Source: Fibrobacter succinogenes (GTDB lineage: Bacteria > Fibrobacterota > Fibrobacteria > Fibrobacterales > Fibrobacteraceae). From it: a stretch of DNA of 60,943 bases. Location: assembly GCF_902779965.1 (NCBI RefSeq), contig NZ_CACZDK010000034.1, positions 1 to 60,943 of the forward strand. The letters are read 5' to 3'. Made by a program: the position numbers and the translations under genes. This document shows positions 26,721 through 34,490 of this stretch, one piece after another; position 1 is the stretch's first letter, and each line of letters starts with the position of its first letter. Under the pieces are notes generated by a model that was not told where the DNA came from, searched no databases, and was given only the letters and a program-made list of their open reading frames with translations.

Positions 26721-27083
26721 TTACTTCTTTTCTTCGACCTTAGCGGAAAGGTCGTTGTTGAGGACGCGGAGAATGGCTGCCTTTTCCAATTCGATGGTGG
26801 AGGTGCCAGTGCGGAGCGTGATGATGTTTTCTTCCATGCTAGCGATGGTGCCGATGATGCCTGCGGCGGTCATGACCTTGTCGCCCTTCTTGAGCTGCTT
26901 GCGCATGTCGTCCATCTGCTTCATTTCCTTCTGCTTCGGGCGGATGAAGAAGAGCCACATCACCACAAAGAGGAGAATGAGGGGGAGGAAGCTAGCGAGA
27001 GCGCCCGGCTGTTCGGGCTGTGCTGCGTCCTGTGCAAATGCGGCGATGGAAGAAAGAGTCACGAGAAGTGCAGAAAGTTTCAT
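26721..27083 (-). CDS. yajC: Preprotein translocase subunit YajC
   Basis: 120 aa. Accessory subunit of the SecDF-YajC complex. A cleavable-looking N-terminal segment (LSALLVTLSSIAAFA) precedes the single membrane helix FLPLILLFVVMWLFFIRPKQKE and the conserved cytoplasmic part MKKGDK-like LKKGDKVMTAAGIIGTIAS. AAAGG lies before the start. First gene of the yajC-def-spoIID-like-methylthiotransferase operon. Confidence 0.93.
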   Translation of the reverse strand: MKLSALLVTLSSIAAFAQDAAQPEQPGALASFLPLILLFVVMWLFFIRPKQKEMKQMDDMRKQLKKGDKVMTAAGIIGTIASMEENIITLRTGTSTIELEKAAILRVLNNDLSAKVEEKK

Positions 27084-27401
27084 AATAAACCTTTTGGGGG
27101 GTGAATGTTTTTTTGCAACGAAAAATAGAAATTTAGACGAGAGAGTAGAGCCGAAAAATAAGGGAATGATGTCTAAAAACCGCTTCCGTCTAAATAGTCA
27201 CTGGATCCTATCGCGTTGGCTTACGCCTTGCTCCAGGATGACGATTCAATCAATGCTGCTCCCCACTCATTATTGACAGCTCACTGCTCACACCTCAAAG
27301 CGAGCTTGCGAGCGACCTCATGCCTCATACCTCTTTCGTCTTTCGTCTGTAGCCGCGTGGTTCGGCAAGCTCACCAACCTAAGCGGCGTTCTTTCGTCTA
27401 A
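27084..27401. other. Gene-free spacer with REP copy and word repeats
   Basis: Contains the REP copy at 27199-27242, then words such as CCTCATGCCTCATACCTC, TTTCGTCTTTCGTCTG and CCCACTAACCACTAAC. No coding frame with a credible start was found. Confidence 0.6.
27199..27242. repeat. REP-like element, copy 2
   Basis: CACTGGATCCTATCGCGTTG ... CTCCAGGATGAC. Same ends as copy 1 with a different interior. Confidence 0.65.
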
Positions 27402-28343
27402 TTACCCACTAACCACTAACTTTTTGTCCAGCAGTGGATAAATGCGGTTGAGTTCGAGTAGGTTCAGCAATCTGTCGAAATCGGCTGAGAATTTTTCGAT
27501 GAATTCTAGCCCTGGCAAATCGTTATTTTTTGTAGCTGTTGGCGGGAGTGTTTGTAGCAATCGCTTTTGCAGGAGCGTTTCAAGGCTATGCTTGGTAAGC
27601 GTCATTCCGTGCATGGAATGTTTTGTTTGGGCGGCTAGATCAGTCGTTTTTACTGCGATAAATCCGTTTTCGAGTAGCTCGCCTTTTTCACTTGCCGTTT
27701 TGGTAAAAGCCGTGAGTATCGCTTGCTCGGTGAGCGAAAGAATATAATGCGACGAGTTCTTGTAGATTGCTCGAAGCCGGAGCATGTCGTAAAGAAGCTT
27801 GATGAGCGTTTCGTTTTCGAGGGTGAGTGATTCAGCCTGTAAACGGATGAGCCTAAAGTCCTGCAAAATTAGTAATAGTTTGTATGTTTCCAACGAAGAT
27901 AAATTCGAAAAATTCTTGAGCTCGTTTTTAACGTCTTTTATATAAATTAATTTTTCGTTGGATTTTGCAAGGATGAATAAAAGCGAAGGAAAAGATGTTA
28001 TAAATTCTTTCTTGCGTTTATTTTCTTGGGCGATGTTGTTGCGCTGCGTCAAAAAAGAAATGATGGACTTCATCCAAATGGGTTGTTCGGCCATCGTTTC
28101 GTTGAATAACGTTTGCGGGATGACTTCTATTTCGCATTCTTCTTCGGCGCGAACCGTGTATTCTAGGGGCTCGCCATCGACAAGGCTGAGTTCCCCAAAT
28201 GTGGATCCCGGTCCCAGATTTTTTGTGTGGGTTTCGTTTTGCTCATCCTTGAATGTAGCAACAAGGGTACCCTTTTTGACAATGTAGAAGGAGTGCGGAG
28301 TATCTCCTTGCATACAAAGAATTTTCCCGGCTTCGATATTCAT
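27402..28343 (-). CDS. Cyclic-nucleotide-binding-domain protein
   Basis: 313 aa. N-terminal cNMP-binding fold of the Crp/Fnr type (residues about 1-90: MQGDTPHSFYIVKKGTL, GPGSTFGELSLVDGEPLEYT). The phosphate-binding-cassette Arg is not obvious, so the ligand may not be cAMP. The remaining about 220 residues are mostly helical with Lys/Leu-rich stretches and no clear Crp-type HTH. It starts inside the stop of the upstream paralogue (TAATG, 1-nt overlap), so the two are translationally coupled and probably work as a pair. Confidence 0.75.
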   Translation of the reverse strand: MNIEAGKILCMQGDTPHSFYIVKKGTLVATFKDEQNETHTKNLGPGSTFGELSLVDGEPLEYTVRAEEECEIEVIPQTLFNETMAEQPIWMKSIISFLTQRNNIAQENKRKKEFITSFPSLLFILAKSNEKLIYIKDVKNELKNFSNLSSLETYKLLLILQDFRLIRLQAESLTLENETLIKLLYDMLRLRAIYKNSSHYILSLTEQAILTAFTKTASEKGELLENGFIAVKTTDLAAQTKHSMHGMTLTKHSLETLLQKRLLQTLPPTATKNNDLPGLEFIEKFSADFDRLLNLLELNRIYPLLDKKLVVSG

Positions 28344-29248
28344 TAGACGGTTCCCTTGATGTTTGGTTCGTACTTCAACGCTGTTTCGAAATAGTTTATT
28401 TTCGCAAGATCAAGAGAAAGAAGGTGATTTCCCTTTTCGACAAACCACTCGAATTGCTGAATCTGGAGCCAATCTGCGACACTCATTTCGAAATGGCGTT
28501 CCTTGAAAAACGCAATCCAGTCCGTTGAATCTTTGGATGTTCCGTTTTCTAAAGTCGAAAGCAGAACGAGAATTCTTTTTTGCTGGAGCGTGAGGCAGAA
28601 CGGGAGCCATGGCTTGTCCAGATCTTTTGCCTTCTGGTAGTCGGCAAAAATTCCGAGAAGGTCCGCATTGGGGATGGAGAGGCAAGATTTGTCTCCATGG
28701 AAAACAACCAATTTGCGGCGGATCAGAGCCTTGAGCGCTTCAGTTGCTGTGGGTATGGGTGTCTTGGTAAGCCACGAAAATTCTTGCAGTAGCGCTTTTG
28801 TCTGTAAAAATTCGTCACCTTTGAAGAATTTGCAGAAAGAGGCTAGGCTTGCAAGCGGATTGTTCGTTTTTGCCGAACGCATGGATTCGTTAATCCTTCG
28901 CGTTCTTGCTGAAATCGCTTTGATGACCGCCAAAAGCCATACGGGAAGGCTCTTGAGCTCGGATTCCATGCATTCATCGTTGATGATTGTGATGGAGGAA
29001 TCGACCGTAGCTTGAAAAATGTAGCGCACGGGTTCGCGTTCAAGAAGCGCGCCAACGCCGACAAGGTTGCCGGGGTGGATCTTGAATGCGACCTTGTTAT
29101 TTTCTTTGGGGTCAAGCGCAACAAGCTCACCTTCGTTTAATAGGATGATTTTCTTGTCTTCATCCTGAGGTGAGGATACAACAAAACCCGCCTTCACGCG
29201 GAGTTGCGTGGGCGGGATAAGTTTTTTTCGGGAATCCCCCGTAACCAT
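28343..29248 (-). CDS. Degenerate cyclic-nucleotide-binding-domain protein
   Basis: 301 aa, a diverged paralogue of the downstream gene. The N-terminal cNMP-like fold is recognisable (LRVKAGFVVSSPQDEDK, NEGELVALD, HPGNLVGVGALLEREPVRYIF) with a poorly conserved cassette. A helical C-terminal part follows (ALIRRKLVVFHGDKSCLSIP may be a winged-helix-like piece). It lies 31 nt downstream of rplS on the same strand, so it may be transcribed with the ribosomal protein operon. Confidence 0.65.
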   Translation of the reverse strand: MVTGDSRKKLIPPTQLRVKAGFVVSSPQDEDKKIILLNEGELVALDPKENNKVAFKIHPGNLVGVGALLEREPVRYIFQATVDSSITIINDECMESELKSLPVWLLAVIKAISARTRRINESMRSAKTNNPLASLASFCKFFKGDEFLQTKALLQEFSWLTKTPIPTATEALKALIRRKLVVFHGDKSCLSIPNADLLGIFADYQKAKDLDKPWLPFCLTLQQKRILVLLSTLENGTSKDSTDWIAFFKERHFEMSVADWLQIQQFEWFVEKGNHLLSLDLAKINYFETALKYEPNIKGTV

Positions 29249-29279
29249 CGGGAAATAACCGCCTTCGAAGCCCGGTTAA

Positions 29280-29627
29280 TTAAGCCTGACGTTCTTCGAT
29301 ACGTGCAGCCTTACCACGGAGGTCGCGCATGTAGTAAATGCGAGCCTGGTGGACCTTGCCGGAGCGTTCGACAACGATGGAGTCGATGCGCGGAGAGTTG
29401 ACCGGGAAGATACGTTCGACAGCAACGGAACCAGACATCTTGCGGACCGTGATGGACTTGCCGATGCCAGAGTTCTTCTGCTGAATAACGACGCCCTTGA
29501 ACGGCTGGATACGTTCCTTCGTACCTTCGATAACCTTGACGTTAACGGTAACGGTATCGCCGGCGCGGAATTCCGGAAGGTCGGTCTTCAAATTTTCATT
29601 CTGGATTGCTTCAATGTTCAGGGACAT
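29280..29627 (-). CDS. rplS: 50S ribosomal protein L19
   Basis: 115 aa from ATG 29627, which has GAGGT at proper spacing; the frame also opens at TTG 29657. Conserved L19 features: [59 protein letters not shown] and the end [16 protein letters not shown] (all shown only in part here). L19 sits at the 30S-50S interface. Last translation gene of the rpsP-rimM-trmD-rplS cluster. Confidence 0.97.
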   Translation of the reverse strand: MSLNIEAIQNENLKTDLPEFRAGDTVTVNVKVIEGTKERIQPFKGVVIQQKNSGIGKSITVRKMSGSVAVERIFPVNSPRIDSIVVERSGKVHQARIYYMRDLRGKAARIEERQA

Positions 29628-29643
29628 AATGTGTACCTCGTTA

Positions 29644-30348
29644 TTATTTGTCGCCAAATGTAGTATTTATTTCAAGATTTTTAAAGATGTCGGGACGTCT
29701 TTCTTTCGTTCTTTTTAACGATTCTTGGCGTCTCCACTCAGAAATGTTCTTGTGATGACCCGAAAGCAGCACTTCGGGCACCTTTTTTCCTTCGAATTCT
29801 TCGGGACGGGTGTAGACCGGCCAACCCAAAACGCCTTGCGCGAAGGAGTCGGTTTCGCCAGATTCCTTGTGTCCCAAAGCTCCGTCCAACAGTCGCACTA
29901 CGGCGTCCGTGACGAGCATCGCCGGAAGTTCGCCACCGCTTACAACAAAGTCTCCGATGGAAATTTCCATATCGACCTCGGTCTGGCGGATTCGGTCATC
30001 AATCCCCTTGTAGTGTCCGCAGACGAGAACAAGGTGATTTTCTTGAGAGAGTTCTTTGGCAATCTTGTGTGTGAAAGGGACGCCATCTGCAGTGAGATAG
30101 ATGACTTTACCGCCATCTTCCTTGACTCCGGTGCTGCGAATCGCCTTGGCTAGCGGTTCGGGACGGAGTACCATGCCAGGTTCGCCACCGTACGGGACGT
30201 CGTCTACCTGCCCGTAGGCGTTGATGGCGAAATCTCGTAGATATACCGTGTTGAACTCAAACAAACCTTTTGCCTGTGCACGGCCCATGATGGAACTCTT
30301 CATGGGTGCAAACATTTCGGGGAAGATGGTGATGCAGTCGATCTTCAT
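29644..30348 (-). CDS. trmD: tRNA (guanine-37-N1)-methyltransferase
   Basis: 234 aa from ATG 30348 with GGAGGAA upstream. SPOUT-class enzyme making m1G37 from SAM. Motifs: [58 protein letters not shown], the trefoil knot SAM site, and [24 protein letters not shown] overlap with rimM upstream, 16 nt before rplS. Confidence 0.97.
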   Translation of the reverse strand: MKIDCITIFPEMFAPMKSSIMGRAQAKGLFEFNTVYLRDFAINAYGQVDDVPYGGEPGMVLRPEPLAKAIRSTGVKEDGGKVIYLTADGVPFTHKIAKELSQENHLVLVCGHYKGIDDRIRQTEVDMEISIGDFVVSGGELPAMLVTDAVVRLLDGALGHKESGETDSFAQGVLGWPVYTRPEEFEGKKVPEVLLSGHHKNISEWRRQESLKRTKERRPDIFKNLEINTTFGDK

Positions 30349-30899
30349 CGTTCCTCCGGGCAAAGGGATTTTAAATAGTCGCTATCGCAAACGATGAACT
30401 TTCCGTCTTCGTTGATTTCCTTGACGCAATCATCAATCCAGGGGGCGAGGATGGACTTGCTGCTGAATTCTGACTGCATGGAGAGGTCGAACTTGATATG
30501 GAATGCATCGACCGTCATCAGTTCTTGCACTTCGAGGACTTCGCCAACATCGCGACCGTCTTCGGTGTGGACGCGGAAACCTTCAAGGTCGTCAATGTAG
30601 TATTCGCCTTCGGGGAGCGGGAGACGTTCGGATTCTGGAATCATGACGTCGCCATTGACGAGGACCGCTACGGATTCTGGGGTATCGAATCCCTTGAACT
30701 TCAAGTGCCAAAGCGTATTGGCTACTTTGGCGTCTTCTAGGGTAAGTTCTACAATTTCGCCATTCCTCTTTTTGACGCGCACGTCTTTAAGGCTTTTGCA
30801 GCGAGTCAGGTCGTGGGTCAGGGGCATTGCCTTGATGTAGCCCTTGACGCCATGCGCACGCATGAGCTGGCAGACGGTGATGTATTCTTGAGAGTCCAT
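30345..30899 (-). CDS. rimM: 16S rRNA processing protein RimM
   Basis: 184 aa. Assists maturation of the 30S head, binding S19. N-terminal RimM domain (QLMRAHGVKGYIKAMPLTH, HLKFKGFDTPESVAVLVNGDVMIP) and PRC-barrel C-terminal domain (EYYIDDLEGFRVHTEDGRDVGEV). The stop overlaps the trmD start by 4 nt. It is separated from rpsP by a hairpin with T tail, so part of the expression may come from read-through. Confidence 0.95.
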   Translation of the reverse strand: MDSQEYITVCQLMRAHGVKGYIKAMPLTHDLTRCKSLKDVRVKKRNGEIVELTLEDAKVANTLWHLKFKGFDTPESVAVLVNGDVMIPESERLPLPEGEYYIDDLEGFRVHTEDGRDVGEVLEVQELMTVDAFHIKFDLSMQSEFSSKSILAPWIDDCVKEINEDGKFIVCDSDYLKSLCPEER

Positions 30900-30908
30900 T
30901 TTAGTGGA

Positions 30909-30934
30909 AAGACGAGAGACTAGAGACGAGAGAT
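30909..30934. repeat. GACGAGAGACTAGA word repeat
   Basis: AAGACGAGAGACTAGAGACG repeats GACGAGAGA with one variant, just upstream of rimM. Confidence 0.4.
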
Positions 30935-30953
30935 GGGTGTTTGTGGTTTGCTA

Positions 30954-30986
30954 AAGAAAAAAGTCCCGTGCATGTGCACGAGACTC
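30954..30986 (-). terminator. Terminator or attenuator between rpsP and rimM
   Basis: Minus strand AGTCTCGTG-CACATG-CACGGGACT followed by TTTTTTCTTT. It would stop most rpsP transcripts before rimM. Confidence 0.75.
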
Positions 30987-31002
30987 TTCTTTAAAGGCGT
31001 GA

Positions 31003-31416
31003 TTAAGCCTGTGCTTCTTCAGCGGCCGGAGCTTCAGCAGCTGCCTTGGCAGCCTTTTCAGCTTCGAGACGAGCCTGAGCCTTCGGGCTCAACTTGCGCT
31101 GCTTGGACTTGATTTCGCGAGCGACCGGAGCCTTGCCTTCGATGGAGCGGTTGGCCTTGAGGTCGTGGAACAAGTCGGAGATACCGGTCTTCTTGAGGAG
31201 GGACTTGACGGTGTCAGACGGCTGAGCACCAACAGAGAGCCACTTGAGAACCTTTTCCTGTTCGAAGCGGATTTCCGGCTGCTTGAGGTTCGGGTTGAAG
31301 AAACCGACCTGTTCGATAAAGCTATCGTCGCGAGCCTTGCGGTTGTCGATGACGACGATGCGATAGATCGGGTTGTGACGCTTGCCGAAGCGGGCGAGAC
31401 GGATAACAGTTGCCAT
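31003..31416 (-). CDS. rpsP: 30S ribosomal protein S16
   Basis: 137 aa from ATG 31416 (GAGGT upstream); the frame opens further up at 31527 but the extra 37 residues do not belong. S16 core MATVIRLARFGKRHNPIYRI, DNRKARDDSFIEQVGFFNP and LKWLSVGAQPSDTVKSLL. A C-terminal Ala/Glu/Lys tail of about 50 residues, longer than in E. coli, ends EAPAAEEAQA. Confidence 0.96.
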   Translation of the reverse strand: MATVIRLARFGKRHNPIYRIVVIDNRKARDDSFIEQVGFFNPNLKQPEIRFEQEKVLKWLSVGAQPSDTVKSLLKKTGISDLFHDLKANRSIEGKAPVAREIKSKQRKLSPKAQARLEAEKAAKAAAEAPAAEEAQA

Positions 31417-31612
31417 TTTATACCTCTTTATGGGGTTCCCGAAAATTCGGGGTTTTGTTCTTTTGATGCCAAATATAGCAAACTTGCTTTTGTGTGTAAA
31501 GGACGGCAATGAAAAAAAATCCGTCATTTACTTATAAAGTAACTTTTAAGTAGGGCGGAAAGTGCCAAAAAATGGCGAAATTTTTGTGAAAATGGCGATT
31601 TTGAATGTGCGG

Positions 31613-31637
31613 AAAAAGCCCCGGAAATACGGGGCCT
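31613..31637 (-). terminator. Terminator of the lipoprotein pair
   Basis: Minus strand GCCCCG-TATTTC-CGGGGC followed by TTTTT, about 70 nt after the stop at 31708. Confidence 0.75.
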
Positions 31638-31707
31638 GAATGAATTTTTTGATTTAAAAAGCTTTATTTTCCGTCAATATTCCGCTTGAATAGGGTTTAG
31701 AATGTCG

Positions 31708-32451
31708 CTATGGGTTCGATTTGGGGCGAATTCTGCATGCCTCGATTGATTGCGAGGCAAATTCATTCCAATATTTGTCGTGGTAATTGTAAAAATAATG
31801 GGGCTTAAGGTATTGTCTCGAATCTTTCGAGGGATCGTCTTGAGATGGGCTTGGCTCTATTTTTACATTGCAGACGATTTTTGTTTCTGTTTCTTCCGTG
31901 ATATCGCCGAATTCGGCTTTGCAAGATTTCTTGAATTGCGTTTTAGATTGGCGGTACATTTCGGTGTCGAAAAGCGGGTTTGTCCATGTTTTCTTGATGA
32001 TGTTGTTGTGCAAAGAAACGGAATATGAAATGGTATCTGTTTCGGTTTCGCACATGATTACATTGACAAAGCCGTTATAGGCGAGTGCTGCTGTTCCGTG
32101 TTCTAATTGGATTCGCATCGGCAAGCACCAGAAGGGATTGTCAGGATAATCCGGGTGGTTTTCGTCACACCAATAATCTACTGCAATGCCATTACTTATC
32201 GGGTTCCCGTTTAGCCAACTTTCGAGTGTTTCTAGATCGTTATCGGGAACGATTATCATAGGTGAAGTGGATGCGGGTGGAATTGAAGTGGAGTCTTGTT
32301 GTGAATTGAGGCGAATCTGTTTGATGTCGTCTTTTGGGCTTATGGCGACAGATGCTTCCGGTGCTGTCGATGAACTTGACGAGCACGCGGCGAGCATGAG
32401 TGTTGCTGCTCCAACGATTGTTCCTGTGATTGATTTGGTGATGTTTTTCAT
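31708..32451 (-). CDS. Exported lipoprotein, unknown, paralogue of the upstream gene
   Basis: 247 aa from ATG 32451 (GGAG at 7 nt; the frame opens at 32463). Lipobox LMLAACSSSSS, a Ser-rich spacer, then a domain with paired Cys (YWCDENHPD, MCETETDTISYSV, KSCKAEFGDITEE, KIVCNVKIEPSP) and conserved Trp. The pattern C-E-T-E/D-T plus a late C-x-V/L-x is shared with the neighbouring 224-aa lipoprotein, so the two are paralogues. They follow a TIGR02147 regulator. Function unknown. Confidence 0.7.
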   Translation of the reverse strand: MKNITKSITGTIVGAATLMLAACSSSSSTAPEASVAISPKDDIKQIRLNSQQDSTSIPPASTSPMIIVPDNDLETLESWLNGNPISNGIAVDYWCDENHPDYPDNPFWCLPMRIQLEHGTAALAYNGFVNVIMCETETDTISYSVSLHNNIIKKTWTNPLFDTEMYRQSKTQFKKSCKAEFGDITEETETKIVCNVKIEPSPSQDDPSKDSRQYLKPHYFYNYHDKYWNEFASQSIEACRIRPKSNP

Positions 32452-32583
32452 GGTCTCCTCCATTTTTTGATAGGTTATACTTCCTAACGGGTCAGAACAT
32501 TGAAATTCTGACTCATTTGTTTGTCATCCTATCGGTGCAATTTCGTCCTAGAGCATCGCGATAGAATTCGTTAAATGATTCTG
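32452..32583. other. Spacer between the two lipoprotein genes
   Basis: Contains GATAGG ... CCTATC and GTCAGAACATTGAAATTCTGAC (stem GTCAGAA/TTCTGAC, 32492-32513), which may act as an internal processing or termination hairpin. No gene seen. Confidence 0.4.
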
Positions 32584-33258
32584 TTATTCTCTACAGACTT
32601 TTATAATCTGCGTTCCGTACTTTTCCCAGTTTGGGTCGGTGTATTGCGTTGTTTTTGCTGTTATGGAATTTTCTTTGGTTGGTGTTAGCTTGCAATTGTA
32701 GCGTCGTTGTCCTTTTGAGACTTTTTCTGTTTCCTCGATGAACTCCCCGTTTTCGAGAATGCAATCATCTTCAAAATTTTTGGCGATTGATGTTGCCGAG
32801 GAATCAGGAATGGTGATTGTTTTTTGTATAAGCGAACTTGTCACTTGGACCATGTACGCAAACCACGTTTCATCTGTTTCGCAACTGATAGCGGCGACAT
32901 AAGCAATTTCAAGGTGCCGCAATGTTCCGTGTTCGGTCTTTACTCCTGTAAGTAAACTTGTATGTTGTGCAGATGTGTCTAGATTAATGATTATATCGTG
33001 TATGGGCGTGGGGGTTAGGAGATTAAAGTTTGCCTTGGAATCGACGATAAATGTTTTTTCACCTTGGAACCAGATGGCCGATGCGCTGTCGACTGCGGCA
33101 TCGATTTGTGCCGTGATGGCGTTCGGCTGTTCGTCTGTACCTGCGGAGTTTTCGTTTCCGCAGGCGGCGAGGGCGGTGATTGTGACTGACGAGAAAGCGA
33201 CCGTTATAAGACTTGCAAATGTGGCTTTTGCGCGGGACAAAATTTTTGCGGGTTTCAT
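32584..33258 (-). CDS. Exported lipoprotein, unknown
   Basis: 224 aa from ATG 33258, with GGAG overlapping the stop of the upstream regulator (TAGGAGAA), so translation is coupled. Signal and lipobox SSVTITALAACGNENS. The mature part is about 190 residues with ISCETDETWFAYMVQVTSSLIQ, DDCILENGEFIEETEKVS and YNCKLTP, parallel to the Cys motifs of the 247-aa neighbour. Surface or periplasmic protein of unknown role. Confidence 0.7.
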   Translation of the reverse strand: MKPAKILSRAKATFASLITVAFSSVTITALAACGNENSAGTDEQPNAITAQIDAAVDSASAIWFQGEKTFIVDSKANFNLLTPTPIHDIIINLDTSAQHTSLLTGVKTEHGTLRHLEIAYVAAISCETDETWFAYMVQVTSSLIQKTITIPDSSATSIAKNFEDDCILENGEFIEETEKVSKGQRRYNCKLTPTKENSITAKTTQYTDPNWEKYGTQIIKVCRE

Positions 33259-33269
33259 AATCAATTCTC

Positions 33270-34082
33270 CTATACTTTGTCTGTCAGCGGGAAAAGTTGC
33301 AAGTTAAGGCGGTAAACTTGATCGATTTTCTTGCATTCGTTGGCGAGGGTAATGACGCGTTTGCGGCAGTTGTTGACTTCTTCGGAAATGCGCGCGAATG
33401 TTGGGGCGTCGATGCCCATGGTAACTCCCGAAATGTTCCTTTCGTTCACGTCGATTTTGTCGATGGCTTCTTTCGCGAGGTCGGTCATATCGCGGTGCAT
33501 CGTGCGGAGCGCGAGCGGGATGGCTTCGGACGAACCTGTGATGGCTTTGTCCGTTTGCTGGTAAGTGTTTTCGCCTGTTTCTGCAAGGAACTTTGCCTTG
33601 GTGAGCATCGCGAGCGAATCGCGGACTTGTTGTGCCGTGAAGGCGTGCTTGATTTTCTTTGCGATTTCAAGCGGGAGGGCGCCTGGCATCAAGGGCGCGA
33701 GTTCTCGGACAATGGAATTTATGGCAGATTCGTAGTAAGCGAAAGTGTCGGCATCGATCACGCGGGCGTTCTGTTCTTTTGCAATGCGGGTGAGGTCTGC
33801 GAAGGCTGCTTTTTTCTTCTCGTCGTTTGTGGCATTCCCGAATTCGACCATCTTTTCGAAGTACGTGAGTTCAAAGCCCGAAAGTTTCATCGCGGCAGCG
33901 ACACGCGGTAGCCCAACGCGGCTGAGTGAAGTTTTGCCTTCGCAAACGAGCTTGAGATACGATGGCGAGGCGAATCCGGCGTCCTTCGAAAATTCTCGCC
34001 AAGTAAAACCGGACTTCTTGCGTTCTTCATAGAAGTCCTGCATGTAGCGGCGGTAATCTTGATATTCGGTTATCGGTTTCAT
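33270..34082 (-). CDS. TIGR02147-family (DUF4423) regulator
   Basis: 270 aa. Starts ITEYQDYRRYMQDFYEERKKS followed by a helix-turn-helix-like region (TWREFSKDAGFASPSYLKLVCEGKTSLS, cut here for length) and ends MGIDAPTFARISEEVNNCRKR plus LANECKKIDQVYRLNLQLFPL. This matches a paralogous family first defined in F. succinogenes, whose members usually precede lipoprotein genes. Here the next two genes are lipoproteins and the first is coupled by stop/SD overlap, so a local regulator role is inferred. Confidence 0.85.
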   Translation of the reverse strand: MKPITEYQDYRRYMQDFYEERKKSGFTWREFSKDAGFASPSYLKLVCEGKTSLSRVGLPRVAAAMKLSGFELTYFEKMVEFGNATNDEKKKAAFADLTRIAKEQNARVIDADTFAYYESAINSIVRELAPLMPGALPLEIAKKIKHAFTAQQVRDSLAMLTKAKFLAETGENTYQQTDKAITGSSEAIPLALRTMHRDMTDLAKEAIDKIDVNERNISGVTMGIDAPTFARISEEVNNCRKRVITLANECKKIDQVYRLNLQLFPLTDKV

Positions 34083-34359
34083 GAGGTTAGGTAATAGGTA
34101 TTAAGTGTTTGGTTTAGTCATCCTGGAGCTGTCATTCTCGACCGAAGGGAGGGAAACCATTATTTCCCGTATCGCTCTTGTGTAGGGAAACCATAATTTC
34201 TTGATTATAATATAGCTCTAGAAAACTTGAAAGTCAATAGTTTGTGATACAAAAACTTTGAAATTTTGCAGAAAAATGAATAAATTTTAGTTTTAATAAA
34301 ATTTTATTCTGTAAATGAAACAAAAACTTTTGCAAATGATACAAGAGGATTGTATGCAA
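34083..34359. other. Spacer with REP copy 3 and regulator promoter
   Basis: REP-like GTCATCCTGGAGCTGTCATT at 34117-34155, two GGGAAACCAT(T/A)AT words, and on the minus strand CTATATTATAATCAAG (about 34205-34220), a probable promoter for the TIGR02147 gene. The remainder is very AT-rich. No gene seen. Confidence 0.5.
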
Positions 34360-34395
34360 AAAAAGTCCGCTTGCTTTTGCAAACGGACCTTTTAA
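34360..34395. terminator. ffh terminator
   Basis: AAAAGTCCGCTTGC-TTTT-GCAAACGGACCTTTT, a stem with one mismatch and A/T tails on both sides. Confidence 0.8.
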
Positions 34396-34427
34396 AATGC
34401 GTATGGGCTGCGCGATTCTCGCGTTTG

Positions 34428-34490
34428 CGAAATGCGCGGCTCTTGTGAAGAAATGCGCGTTTAAAATGCTCGCGTAAAATGCGCGGCGCC
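34428..34490. repeat. AAATGCGCG word array
   Basis: GAAATGCGCGGCTC, GAAATGCGCGTTTA and GTAAAATGCGCGGCGCC in tandem just after the ffh stop. GTAAAATGCGCGGC also occurs inside the aminotransferase gene at 41564. Confidence 0.6.

Noticed and set aside
24914-30348. Genome-wide reassignment of TGA to an amino acid
   Set aside because: TGA acts as a stop in several ATGA gene junctions (24914, 30345, 54266), so the code is standard; only local interruptions remain to explain.
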